A stretch of 51,394 nucleotides of DNA from a virus, in the IMG/VR virus record IMGVR_UViG_3300005529_000047, positions 1 to 51,394 of that record; one strand, given 5' to 3'. The translations under genes and the position numbers were made by a program. Below the pieces are notes generated by a model that had not been told where the DNA came from, did no database searches, and saw only the letters and a list, made by a program, of their open reading frames with translations. Of this stretch, positions 14,869 to 23,694 are shown one piece after another; position 1 is the first letter of the stretch; the number at the start of each line of letters is the position of its first letter.

Positions 14869-17800
14869 GTGGCATTTGAGCTTCTCGCCAACCCCCTTAG
14901 TGCCTACTACGCCAGTGGCGATGCTCGCTACGCCCGGAATATCTGGGCGATGCTCCCGGCCTTCGGCCGGGTCTATTTCGGCGGCGGGAACGCCTCCAAC
15001 TTCTCGAAGGCGGCGAATGCCGGGAGCACGATCCACGAGCCCGGCATCTGGTCCTACGACCCCGGATCGAACACCTTCACCGACGAGTACCCGAGCTACG
15101 ACGATGAGCAGGTCGGGAACCTTCGGCTCCTGGGGGGCACCCTCTACGTCCCCGGCTACGACAGCATCGATAACACCACCTCGCAGATCTACGCCAACAG
15201 CGGGTCTGGCTGGTCGAAGATCACGGTCCCTGGCGATCAGAACGGTCATATCTTCGACGTCGCCTCATTCGATGGGAAGCTCTGGGTTGCCCAACAGGCG
15301 GCTGGAAAGGTGTCTTTCGCCTACTCGACCGATGGCGGATCGACCTGGACTGACGCCACGGTGGATGCCAACGGCCTGTCCTCCTTCAACGGAGACTGCA
15401 TCAATGAGCGGGTGGAGCAGTTCCACTTCGTGGGTGGCTCCGCGTGGGGCAGCTTCGCGGATGCCAAGGCGCTCTGGATGCAATACATCGGCGGCGGGGT
15501 GTTCCGTGCGCAGGACGCCGGCTCCATGTACCCCGGCCATAATGCCAGCTTCGACACGCCCTACATCGGCCGGTCGGTCGTCATCGGCAGCACGACGATC
15601 TATCTCGGCGTCGTGGCCGAGAACGACATGCTGTGGGACCCGCTCGGCTGGAATGTGGGCAGCCATTCTCCCCATCAGGTGTTCACCTGTACGGCCTTCG
15701 GCAGCGCCAGCGCCTTCGATCTGCCGAACGGGGCGATCTGCTGGGACCTGTGCCTGGCTGATACCGGCTCCGGGACGAAAGCCTATGCGCTCGGCGCTAT
15801 CGGCACGAGTGATCCGTACACCATCACTGTCTGCTCGACCGCCGATGGTGCGACCTGGACCCAGGAGTTCAGCTTCAGCTATGCGACCTTTGCGCGGTCC
15901 TTCTGCTATCTGGACGGCTACTTCTATTTCGGCTTCGGCTGCGAGGATAACGCCCTCTCTGACAATTCCGGCGATATTGGCCGGTACGCCTTCAGCTCTG
16001 GCGGTGGCATGAGTAACTTTTCCGACTCCTTTACCCGAGCCGACGACGCGACGACTCTCGGCTCCAACTGGGTCGTGCAGACGACGGGAGCCAAGTTCGG
16101 CATCCAGTCGAACAAAGCCTATCACCCGACGCAGATCGGGTTCGATTCCGTCGTTGAAACGGCGACGCCGGCCAGTGCGGACTACAGCGTGCAAGCCGAC
16201 GTGTTCTACGACGGGACGGGATTTGGGGGGCTCGTCGGCCGAGCCACCGACGACAACAACTACTACATGTGCGCCTTCGATGGCTCCAACATCGAAATTT
16301 GGAAGCGCGTTGGCGGGAGCTTTAGCAACCTCGCGTCGGTTGCCCACGGCCAGGGCTCCTCATTCACGGCGACGCTGAAGTTCACCCTCCAGGGCACGTC
16401 GCTCAAGGTCGATATCGGCGGTGTCAACAAGATCAACATCACAGACTCGGCGATTTCTGCAACGGGCAAACGGGGCCTGTTCAGCAACTCGACCACGACG
16501 ACCTGGGACAACTACGCTGGCACCGACATCGTCACGTCGAGCCTCGCGGTTACGGGCAACCACGGTGAGACGACTCTCCCCAGCAACCACAAGGATGGCG
16601 CGAACGACGGCCAGGTGACCGTCAAGGTTGTCGGCGCAGGCACGTCGTTCTCCGGCGGCTCCACCGGCTTCAGTGTCTCCGGCCTCACAGGCTGGTCCAT
16701 CATCTCCGTCACGATCGTCGATGGCACTAACGCCACCGTGGTCCTCGGCTGCCCGACCGTGGCCTCGCCGCCGGCCGGCGCCACGGGAACGCTGACGCTG
16801 ACCGAAACGGGTACCGGCTCGGCGACCGGCACGATTGCCGTCGCCACGCCCACGCTGTCGGCTTCGCCCAGCAGCGTCCACATCTCGACTACCAAGTCCA
16901 TCGCCTTCACGGGCGTAGGCACCCTCTGGCAGGACGACAACCCGCAGTTCACGATCAGCGGGGTCTCGGGAACCAGCATCGGCGCTGCGACCGAAACGTC
17001 CGACACGGCGTCGTCGGCGTCGATTACCACCGGCTCGACAGCAGGCTCGGCGACCGTGACAGACCCCTCTACGGGCGCTCAGACGACGATCACGGTCACC
17101 ACCGCGATCCCGTACACGAACGCCAACATCGTGAAAGACCCCTACGTCTGGCACGACAATGGCTCGGCCCTGGAGACCTGGAACGCCGACGCAGAGATTC
17201 GCTTCCTATTCACGGGGACGTCTCTCACGATGGAGCTGCCCGGTGGCCAGACGGCGCACATCATCGTCTCGATTGACGACCTCGCCTGGACAGGCGTCAG
17301 CATCGCCAGCGGCGATACCTCGAAGGTGCTGGCGACGGGGCTTGCCTCGGGCACACACCGCGTGCGCATCAAGACCGACGACGCCGCAAATGCCCACTTC
17401 GGGATCGTCGACTTCGTGCTCGATAGTGGCGAGAACACGGTCGCGCCGGACGATGTGCTCACGGGCGGGAGCCTCCTGCTGATATCCGATTCTCGCGGCG
17501 CGGGATCGAATGCCGCGTCAGACGGCTTCGGTGGGGCGAACGCCGCCGAGCGCAGCTTCTTCGACCACCTGGGCGAAGGGCTGACTTGCGAGCGGGGCAA
17601 CATCTCCCTCGGCGGCCAGGGCTTCACCGCCGGTACCACCGTCGGCTCGTCGTGGGACAAGTACGACTACACGACGACCTCGCGGCTCTCGGGCGGGAAG
17701 CTCTCGCCCATTCCCAAAGCCGTCGTCATCGTCGAGGGCGCAAACGACAACAGCGCCAGCGACGCCGACGTGGAAACCGCAGTGCAGTCCTTCATCACCG

Positions 17801-18114
17801 CGATCCGCGCGGCGGTTGACCCGACGACGCCGATCATCTTCGCGCCGCTGGGCTCTCTCAAGCGTTCGGCGCAGCAGACGGCCGTGAGCACCTGCGGCGA
17901 CAACTACGTCCTCTTCGTCGACCTGAGCGCGATGGACGGCGGCCTGTCGGCGGTCCCTGGGTCGACGTCGACGCCAAGCCGTCGCGCTGGGGATCAGACC
18001 CATCCCGGACCTCGCGGACACGCCGAGGTCGGCGCGCGCCTCGTGGGGGCCCTGGCGCCCCTGATCCTGCCGCGGGTCATGCCAGCGGCCCGAAAGACGG
18101 GAGGATTCCAGTGA
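14869..18114 (+). CDS. Multidomain adhesin with C-terminal SGNH esterase, 1081 aa
   Basis: GTG 14869 follows GTAAGG. Residues 1-375 look like a beta-propeller with repeated strand-turn units; a concanavalin-like domain begins near the internal Met381 (NFSDSFTRADDATTLGSNW); Ig-like strand domains rich in Ser/Thr follow. From about residue 868 an SGNH/GDSL hydrolase appears: ISDSRGAGS with Ser875, GANDN with Asn959, and DQTH with Asp1042 and His1045. Such a protein would bind and de-acetylate or de-esterify surface sugars. It stands between minor head and protease genes, whereas receptor-binding proteins usually sit after the tape measure. The stop overlaps the next GTG. Confidence 0.75.
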   Translation: MAFELLANPLSAYYASGDARYARNIWAMLPAFGRVYFGGGNASNFSKAANAGSTIHEPGIWSYDPGSNTFTDEYPSYDDEQVGNLRLLGGTLYVPGYDSIDNTTSQIYANSGSGWSKITVPGDQNGHIFDVASFDGKLWVAQQAAGKVSFAYSTDGGSTWTDATVDANGLSSFNGDCINERVEQFHFVGGSAWGSFADAKALWMQYIGGGVFRAQDAGSMYPGHNASFDTPYIGRSVVIGSTTIYLGVVAENDMLWDPLGWNVGSHSPHQVFTCTAFGSASAFDLPNGAICWDLCLADTGSGTKAYALGAIGTSDPYTITVCSTADGATWTQEFSFSYATFARSFCYLDGYFYFGFGCEDNALSDNSGDIGRYAFSSGGGMSNFSDSFTRADDATTLGSNWVVQTTGAKFGIQSNKAYHPTQIGFDSVVETATPASADYSVQADVFYDGTGFGGLVGRATDDNNYYMCAFDGSNIEIWKRVGGSFSNLASVAHGQGSSFTATLKFTLQGTSLKVDIGGVNKINITDSAISATGKRGLFSNSTTTTWDNYAGTDIVTSSLAVTGNHGETTLPSNHKDGANDGQVTVKVVGAGTSFSGGSTGFSVSGLTGWSIISVTIVDGTNATVVLGCPTVASPPAGATGTLTLTETGTGSATGTIAVATPTLSASPSSVHISTTKSIAFTGVGTLWQDDNPQFTISGVSGTSIGAATETSDTASSASITTGSTAGSATVTDPSTGAQTTITVTTAIPYTNANIVKDPYVWHDNGSALETWNADAEIRFLFTGTSLTMELPGGQTAHIIVSIDDLAWTGVSIASGDTSKVLATGLASGTHRVRIKTDDAANAHFGIVDFVLDSGENTVAPDDVLTGGSLLLISDSRGAGSNAASDGFGGANAAERSFFDHLGEGLTCERGNISLGGQGFTAGTTVGSSWDKYDYTTTSRLSGGKLSPIPKAVVIVEGANDNSASDADVETAVQSFITAIRAAVDPTTPIIFAPLGSLKRSAQQTAVSTCGDNYVLFVDLSAMDGGLSAVPGSTSTPSRRAGDQTHPGPRGHAEVGARLVGALAPLILPRVMPAARKTGGFQ

Positions 18115-18749
18115 GAGAGATCACCGCGGGCGCGACGAGCCAGTCCGTCTACTTCGTCATCCGCGATACGAGATCGACGACCGATGGGCGCTTGACCGGC
18201 TTGGTCTACAACGCATCGGGGCTGGAGGCGTCCTACGCCCGAAACGGAGGCGCCCGAACGGCGATCACCCTCGCGACGCTCGCGAGTCCCTCCGCAGCCT
18301 GGTCGACGGGGGGCTTCGTCGAAGTCGACGCGACGCATATGCCAGGGCTGTACCGTCTGGATTTGCCCGACGCGGCGATTGCCGCCGGCGTGCCAAGCGT
18401 CATCGTCACGGTACGAGGGGCTGCGAACATGGCCCAGGAAGACCTGGAGATTCAGCTCACGGCGGTCGACTTCCAGGATGCCGTGAAGATGGGCGTCCAG
18501 AACCTCGGCGTTGTCGACAGCGGCACCGCCCAGGCGGGCAGCTCGAGCAGCATCACCCTTCGCGCGGGCGCGTCGGCCACGACCGACAAGTACAAGGGGC
18601 TGTTCGTCTACATCGACGGCGGCACGGGTAAGGGCCAGATCGGCTTCGTGACGGCCTACAACGGCAGCACGAAGGTCGCGACCGTGAACGCCTGGTCCGC
18701 GGGCACTGCGCCCGACAGCACCTCGACCTATAGCATCATCGGGTTCTAG
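18111..18749 (+). CDS. Probable virion structural protein, 212 aa
   Basis: GTG 18111 overlaps the adhesin stop. The first half is strand-rich (ATSQSVYFVIRDTRSTTDGR) and includes a GLYRLDLPDAAIAAG stretch that I have seen in phage structural proteins; the second half reads as another small beta domain (GLFVYIDGGTGKGQIGFVTA). It may be an accessory subunit of the adhesin or of the head surface. Exact role unknown. Confidence 0.6.
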   Translation: MREITAGATSQSVYFVIRDTRSTTDGRLTGLVYNASGLEASYARNGGARTAITLATLASPSAAWSTGGFVEVDATHMPGLYRLDLPDAAIAAGVPSVIVTVRGAANMAQEDLEIQLTAVDFQDAVKMGVQNLGVVDSGTAQAGSSSSITLRAGASATTDKYKGLFVYIDGGTGKGQIGFVTAYNGSTKVATVNAWSAGTAPDSTSTYSIIGF

Positions 18750-19181
18750 ATGTCGCTCCCCCTCTTCCTGGCAAAGCGCCAATCTGGCGGAACGAACTAC
18801 ACCATGTCGGCCGACCCCGGTACCTTCACGCTGGCGGGGACCGGAGCCGTGGGGAAGATCGCGCTCCCCGCGGCTGCAGGCAGTTACAGCCTCGCGGGAA
18901 CGGCCGCGGCGGGGAAGCTCGTCTCGGCCCCGCTTGCCCGCGGGCAGCTCGTCCTGGCTGGCGCTGCCGCCGCAGGGCGGATCGCTCTCAGCTCGGGGGC
19001 TGGCGTCTATACGCTCTCAGGCGTGCAGGCGCATGCGCTCATCCGTCTTCTGGCCGCTCGGGGCGTCTACGTCCTCGTCGGAACCAGCATCGCTGGCGCG
19101 GGGGCGCCGGTGGTTGTGCTGCCCCTGACGACGCGCCCGGTAACCGTCGCCATTCTCCACACGAGGGCTGCCTCCTCATGA
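18750..19181 (+). CDS. Tandem-repeat structural protein, 143 aa
   Basis: ATG 18750 directly follows the previous stop. After about 20 residues there are five repeats of about 20 residues with the pattern G-x-Y/F-x-L-x-G-x-x-A-x-G-K/R-I (for example PGTFTLAGTGAVGKIAL, then GSYSLAGTAAAGKL). This suggests a small beta-solenoid or fibre. Proteins with similar short repeats occur in phage structural regions. The stop overlaps the next gene. Confidence 0.6.
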   Translation: MSLPLFLAKRQSGGTNYTMSADPGTFTLAGTGAVGKIALPAAAGSYSLAGTAAAGKLVSAPLARGQLVLAGAAAAGRIALSSGAGVYTLSGVQAHALIRLLAARGVYVLVGTSIAGAGAPVVVLPLTTRPVTVAILHTRAASS

Positions 19182-19528
19182 CGACCTTCGAAATCCCGCA
19201 GTACGACGACCTCCCGGTCCTCGACGAGGTGATCGTCGACGGGGACAACAATCCGGTCGACCTGACGAACGCCGATCGCGTCATCCTGCAAACCTGGTTC
19301 GCGGGATCCACGGTGATCAACCGCGATGCGACGATCATGGATCAGACAACGGACCCGGGGCGGGTGCAGGTCAAGTTGACGGGCGGCCCAACCGGAGAGA
19401 CGGGGGCCGTGCGTCTCTACAAGCGCCAGTGGTTGATTGTCTGGGGGACCGGCGATACCCAGCGTGTTCCGACGAACGGCACCGACTATCTCCTCATCTC
19501 GCCTGCGACGGGCCCGAATCCGTCGTAA
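19178..19528 (+). CDS. BppU-like Ig-fold structural protein, 116 aa
   Basis: ATG 19178 overlaps the previous stop (ATGA). The sequence shows the pattern of the N-terminal domain of baseplate upper proteins: NPVDLTNADRVILQTWF, INRDATIMDQTTDPGRVQVKL, and a final strand pair around QRVPTNGTDYLLI. This domain anchors receptor-binding proteins to the virion, which fits its place after the adhesin. Attachment partner is inferred. Confidence 0.6.
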   Translation: MTTFEIPQYDDLPVLDEVIVDGDNNPVDLTNADRVILQTWFAGSTVINRDATIMDQTTDPGRVQVKLTGGPTGETGAVRLYKRQWLIVWGTGDTQRVPTNGTDYLLISPATGPNPS

Positions 19529-19533
19529 GGATT

Positions 19534-19620
19534 TGCTACCATCTTCGGTGACAGCCATATAGATCCTGCGCCGTATCGACAGCAGTAGGCGGCCTCCCGA
19601 TCTGGGGAGGCCGCCTTTTT
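19534..19620 (+). promoter_or_regulatory. Leader cassette 5: extended -10, decamer variant, hairpin with T5
   Basis: TGC plus TACCAT (19534-19542) is an extended -10 just after the previous stop. The decamer variant GCCGTATCGA is at 19570-19579. GGCGGCCTCCC (19588-19598) pairs with GGGAGGCCGCC (19605-19615), followed by T5. The protease start at 19703 is farther from the hairpin than in the other cassettes; 19621-19702 holds no other feature I can see. Confidence 0.65.
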
Positions 19621-19702
19621 CGTTTGCGGGCCGGTCCTGGCCCCCACAGCATGGCCCCGCCTCGATTGGGCTTTGAACACAAGAGGCGCTCGAAGGACCG
19701 GC

Positions 19703-21295
19703 GTGCACGACCCCCTGGAGCTCCAGCGCAGCTTCGGCCCCTTCGAAGTGAAGGCGGTCGATCCGACCCAGCGCCTCATCGAGGCGTACGTCGCCGTGTG
19801 GGGCGATCCGAAGACCGGCGCCGGCGCCGACAAGAACGGCGACATCATCGTGAAGGGCGCTTTCGCGAAGGCCCTGTCCCTCATCCCTCAGAGTGGACGG
19901 CCCGTCCCGCTGATTGGCCACGACCTGGAGGCGCTGCGCATTGGCCGCTGCGTCGATCTCCACGAAGACGATTATGGCCTCTGGACCAGGAGCTACATCT
20001 ACCCGACGACGGCCGGTACTGACCTCCTCATCACCGCGGCGGAGTCCCTCGCCGAGGGCGATCCGCTCGGGAACTCCATCGGCTACAAGCCCGAAGAGTT
20101 CGACTACGTGACGGTCGGCGGCATCACGTACCGCGTGCTCCGCGTCATCAATCCCTTCGTCGAGTACTCCTTCCTCGCGACGCGGCGGATCGCGGCCAAT
20201 GCATCCGCCCGCACCCTTTCCGTGAAGTCCCACACCGGAGACAGCGATGTGCTGAACCTCGAACGGAAGGCCACGCTCCTCGCCGAGCGAAAGGCCGCGG
20301 GCATGGCCGACGGCCGCGGCGCCGACCTCACCCTGATGACCCTCGCCGAGCAGCTCGACCGGCTCGGCGAGCGCGCCACTGCCGACCTTCTCGCGTACCG
20401 CCAGCTCGGCATGGAGACGAAGGCCGACGCCCGCATGAGCCCGACCGTGCTCGCCTCGGTCAGAGACCTCCACCAGAAACTGGGCTCTGTGATCGACGCC
20501 GCGGCGACGCTGCCGGTCGGTGTCGATCCCGACGATGAGCCCGGGGCCGACCAGGAGATGGAGGACATGGGCTCGAAAGCAGCGCCTCCTGAGCACGGGA
20601 AGGACGGCGCCTACCAGCCCGCCGACAACGGCCGCGACATCCAGGAGAAGCGAGCGCCGGCCGAGCGCGCAACCGAAGGCGGGGCCGATCCCGCCGGCAG
20701 CTCGCCGAGCGGTGGAACTGCGTACGGCGCCAAGACGGACGACGTCGAGGAGAAGCGTGACTTCGACCCGAACGTCGGCGGGGGGAAGGACCGCGACAAG
20801 ATTCCCGCCGAGGACTTCGCCGGTAAGAATCGAAGCTTCCCCATCACGAGCCCGAGCGACGTCTCCGACGCGGCCCGGTCCATCGGTCGCGCGGGCGCCG
20901 ACAACTACGACCACGAGACCCTCAAGGCAAACATCGTCCGCATCGCCAAGCGGCACGGCTGGGAATCGGCACTCCCCGACGCCTGGAAAGGCGAGTCGAA
21001 GGCCCTGGACGCGGAGCCCGAGCAGGGCGAGCCGGGCCACCATGAGCCCGACGACGACGACTTTGGCGGCCCACCCGACGGCGACGACGATGACGAGCGG
21101 AAACGCGCGCCGGCCGAGTCAGACCTGTCGGGCGACGACGACATGCGGGCCCTCGGGGCCGCGAGCAGCACGAAGAGCATGACCGAAGGCTCGGACGAAG
21201 GAGGTGGGTACCTCACGGACCGCAAGGCCGTCGACGTCGAGCGCGAGCGCCTGGAGCTCTTGAAGCTCGGCGCCGAGCTCCTGACCCTCTCGTAG
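19703..21295 (+). CDS. Prohead protease fused to scaffold-like and DUF6582-like regions, 530 aa
   Basis: GTG 19703 is preferred over TTG 19673 because GAAGGA (19692-19697) is well placed before it. Residues 1-180 are an HK97-type S78 protease: AFAKAL, GHD with His73, GNSIGY with Ser125, and an NPFVEYSFLA strand. A helical, charged middle would serve as scaffold. Residues around 360-440 (RDKIPAEDFAGKNRSFPIT, AARSIGRAG, IVRIAKRHGWESALP) match a small domain often appended to phage head proteins. The end is very acidic and then helical. It would self-cleave and trim the capsid delta domain. Confidence 0.85.
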   Translation: MHDPLELQRSFGPFEVKAVDPTQRLIEAYVAVWGDPKTGAGADKNGDIIVKGAFAKALSLIPQSGRPVPLIGHDLEALRIGRCVDLHEDDYGLWTRSYIYPTTAGTDLLITAAESLAEGDPLGNSIGYKPEEFDYVTVGGITYRVLRVINPFVEYSFLATRRIAANASARTLSVKSHTGDSDVLNLERKATLLAERKAAGMADGRGADLTLMTLAEQLDRLGERATADLLAYRQLGMETKADARMSPTVLASVRDLHQKLGSVIDAAATLPVGVDPDDEPGADQEMEDMGSKAAPPEHGKDGAYQPADNGRDIQEKRAPAERATEGGADPAGSSPSGGTAYGAKTDDVEEKRDFDPNVGGGKDRDKIPAEDFAGKNRSFPITSPSDVSDAARSIGRAGADNYDHETLKANIVRIAKRHGWESALPDAWKGESKALDAEPEQGEPGHHEPDDDDFGGPPDGDDDDERKRAPAESDLSGDDDMRALGAASSTKSMTEGSDEGGGYLTDRKAVDVERERLELLKLGAELLTLS

Positions 21296-21312
21296 CCTCT
21301 GACCGCGAATCG

Positions 21313-21415
21313 TTGACCACCTAAATAGACAGCGCCGTATCCGCAAGCAACGGGCGGCTCCCCGAGTGGGGGCGCCCTTCTTTCGTGTTCGGCGCCACCG
21401 CGGGGGAGCCGCCCG
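21313..21415 (+). promoter_or_regulatory. Leader cassette 6 (before capsid): decamer and two competing hairpins
   Basis: GCCGTATCCG is at 21334-21343. The arm CGGGCGGCTCCCC (21351-21363) can pair with the near arm (TGGGGGCGCCC, 21367-21377, imperfect), followed by TTCTTTC, or with a more distant perfect arm GGGGAGCCGCCCG (21403-21415). The two structures exclude each other. TTGACC at 21313-21318 could be a -35, but no good -10 is seen before the decamer. The capsid start follows at 21449. Confidence 0.6.
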
Positions 21416-21448
21416 TTCTGCGCCAGGCGCGGGAAGGACCCCCGACAA

Positions 21449-22936
21449 GTGGACATCGCACAGCTTCGCGAGGAGTTTGGCCGAACCCTCCACGACGCCC
21501 AGGCCATCATCGACGCGCACCCGAACGGGATGGGCGCCGAGAAGCAGCTCGAGTACAAGCGCCTCCGGGACCGGCTCGGCGAGCTGCAAACCGAGATCTC
21601 CGGTACGAACGACCTGCTGGAGCAGAAGAAAGACCTGCAGGGCCTGACGGAGTGGATGGAGAAGCCCCAGTACAGGATCCCGCACGGCATCGAGACCAGC
21701 AACCCGCTGGAGCGCAAGAAGGTCCTGGAGTCTGCCGGCTGGGAAGTCAAGGCGGACGGCATGGTCTACGCCCCCACCTCCTTCAACGGCGGCCAGAGCG
21801 TCGCGCTCTACCCCGAGGAGACGCTCTTCGGCGACATGCCCACCGACGACGTCCGAGCGGCGAGCTACTACCGCCAGAGCCGGTCGGCGCTCAACCCGCT
21901 GTACCGTAAGTCCTATTCGCACTGGCTCCAGAACGCCGTGCGCACCCGCAGCGAGTCCATGGCGTTCAACATGCTGCCACCCGAGGAGCAGAAGGCGCTC
22001 TCCGAGGGTACCGACGAGGGCGGCGGCTTCCTGGTCCCGCCGGACATCCAGGCCGAGATCCTGGTCCGGCTCCCCAAGAAGTCGGTCATGCGGAACCACG
22101 CGACCGTGCGGAACACCTCGCGCGACGAGATCAAGTTCCCCGCCATCGCGCCGAACCCGAACAACCCGAATAACACCATCCCGGACGGCTCGATCTATAC
22201 GTCGGGCTTCGTCGGCGGGTGGGCCGGTGAGACCCCGGCCTTCTCGGATACCGATCCGGGCATCCAGCAGTTCCCGATCCGCGTGAAGAAGATCCGGGTC
22301 GCGACGAAGCTGTCGAACGACCTGATCGCCGACAGCGTGGCCAACGTGCTCGCCTTTCTCTCCCAGGACGGCGCGACGAACATGGGCCTCGTCGAGGACA
22401 AGGGCTTCATCGCGGGCCTCGGCTCCGACCTGCAGCCCCTCGGCATCCTGAACGCCCCGAGCGTCGGGACGGTGAACGTCGCGGGCTCGACGGCCCACAC
22501 GATCAGCAACACCTCGGCCGCGATTGGATCGGTGCCGGGCATCATCAACCTGGCGTACGCGCTCCCCGAGCAGTACCTGGGCGGCGCGACCTGGCTGATG
22601 CAGCGGCCGACCGAGGGCCACATCCGGAACCTCGTCGACGCGCAGAACCGCCCGATCTGGCTCCCGTACACGGCTGGCGGCCTGGGCGCGGCCCCGCGCG
22701 AGATCGAGGGCTACGCGGTGGAGAACAGCCCGTTCGTCGACGCCGACGGCACGAACGGCAACCACCCGGTGATCTTCGGGGACCTGTCCCAGTACATCAT
22801 CGTCCAGCGGGCGCAGATCACCACGGTGATCCTCCGCGAGCGATTCGCCGACACCGACCAGACGGGGATCATCCTGTTCTCGCGCGTCGGCGGCGCCCTG
22901 TGGAACTACGACGCGGTCCGGCTCGGCGTCGTCTGA
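21449..22936 (+). CDS. Major capsid protein, HK97 fold, 495 aa
   Basis: GTG 21449 lies downstream of GGAAGGA (21430-21436). The first 70 residues form a coiled-coil delta domain (LEYKRLRDRLGELQTEISG), which the protease would remove. The HK97 core follows: EGTDEGGGFLVPPDIQAEIL, IRVKKIRVATKLSNDLI, the ATWLMQRPTEGHI helix region and PVIFGDLSQYIIVQR near the end. It builds the icosahedral shell. The leader cassette before it would set its own, presumably high, expression. Confidence 0.92.
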   Translation: MDIAQLREEFGRTLHDAQAIIDAHPNGMGAEKQLEYKRLRDRLGELQTEISGTNDLLEQKKDLQGLTEWMEKPQYRIPHGIETSNPLERKKVLESAGWEVKADGMVYAPTSFNGGQSVALYPEETLFGDMPTDDVRAASYYRQSRSALNPLYRKSYSHWLQNAVRTRSESMAFNMLPPEEQKALSEGTDEGGGFLVPPDIQAEILVRLPKKSVMRNHATVRNTSRDEIKFPAIAPNPNNPNNTIPDGSIYTSGFVGGWAGETPAFSDTDPGIQQFPIRVKKIRVATKLSNDLIADSVANVLAFLSQDGATNMGLVEDKGFIAGLGSDLQPLGILNAPSVGTVNVAGSTAHTISNTSAAIGSVPGIINLAYALPEQYLGGATWLMQRPTEGHIRNLVDAQNRPIWLPYTAGGLGAAPREIEGYAVENSPFVDADGTNGNHPVIFGDLSQYIIVQRAQITTVILRERFADTDQTGIILFSRVGGALWNYDAVRLGVV

Positions 22937-22965
22937 GCCGGCGGGCTGACCAACTGAACACCTGA

Positions 22966-23024
22966 GCCGTATCCGAGAGCGACGGGCGGCGGTCCTGGGG
23001 AGACCCGGGGGCGCCGCCCGTTTC
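22966..23024 (+). promoter_or_regulatory. Leader cassette 7: decamer and hairpin
   Basis: GCCGTATCCG is at 22966-22975. CGGGCGGCG (22983-22991) pairs with CGCCGCCCG (23012-23020), with extra pairs possible inside, and TTTCTG follows. No clear -10 is seen upstream, so here the capsid transcript may run through. AAAGGGAAC and ATG 23046 follow. Confidence 0.6.
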
Positions 23025-23045
23025 TGTTGAAAGGGAACAACCACC

Positions 23046-23471
23046 ATGGCACATGGATATCTCACCTCCACGGTGAAGCCCGTGGTCGTCCTGAGCCCGG
23101 CCAGCCAGGCGTCGGGCGCCGTCAACTCGGCGGCGGTCGACATGCAGGGCTGGGACGGCGTCTCCTTCGTGGCGATGATCGGCGTGGCGGGCGCCACCGT
23201 CGACATGAAGCTGCAGGAGTCCGACGACAACAGCACCTTCACCGATGTTACGAACGGCGCGATCACCCAGGTGGCCGCAGCGACCGTGAACAAGGCGGAG
23301 GTCCTCGAGATCTACCGCCCGACCAAGCGCTACGTGCGGGTCGTCCTCACCGACGGCAGCACGGGCAACTTCGTGGCCATCATGGCGCTGCTCTACAGCG
23401 CGAACGGCCGCGCGATGCCGCCGGCGCTGGACACCTCCATCGACCAGCGCGTCCGGGTCCTGGAGAACTAG
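23046..23471 (+). CDS. Probable head decoration protein, 141 aa
   Basis: ATG 23046 lies behind leader cassette 7, directly after the capsid gene. The protein is beta-rich with a segment (DMQGWDGVSFVAMIG, then MKLQESDDNSTFTDVTN) of a kind widespread in phage structural proteins next to capsid genes. It probably coats the shell or supports the vertex. The role is inferred from place and composition. Confidence 0.6.
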   Translation: MAHGYLTSTVKPVVVLSPASQASGAVNSAAVDMQGWDGVSFVAMIGVAGATVDMKLQESDDNSTFTDVTNGAITQVAAATVNKAEVLEIYRPTKRYVRVVLTDGSTGNFVAIMALLYSANGRAMPPALDTSIDQRVRVLEN

Positions 23472-23472
23472 C

Positions 23473-23691
23473 GTGCCGCGCAAGGCAGCAGCCACCAGCG
23501 TGGCGGACGAGCAGCCCACGGCCCCGGCTTCCGAGCCGTCCGCCGTGGCCCTGCCGTGCCCACACTGCGGGCAGGGGCTCGAGCCGCACACCGATGCGCT
23601 CAACGTCGGCGCTGCCCACTGCTCCGTCTGTGGCTGCTGCTGGCGGGGCGAGCGGCTATCGGTGCGTGGCCGCGATTGCGGGCTGGACTGA
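23473..23691 (+). CDS. Zinc-ribbon protein, 72 aa
   Basis: GTG 23473 follows the previous stop closely. After a disordered Ala/Pro/Ser-rich start, CPHCGQ and CSVCGCCWRG give a zinc ribbon with an additional Cys. Its position between decoration and connector genes is odd for a nucleic-acid binder. Function unknown. Confidence 0.55.
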   Translation: MPRKAAATSVADEQPTAPASEPSAVALPCPHCGQGLEPHTDALNVGAAHCSVCGCCWRGERLSVRGRDCGLD

Positions 23692-23694
23692 CCG

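Noticed and set aside
19067-21043. 658-codon - strand frame opposite structural and protease genes
   Set aside because: It runs across several + genes and a leader cassette, so it is not a coherent gene.
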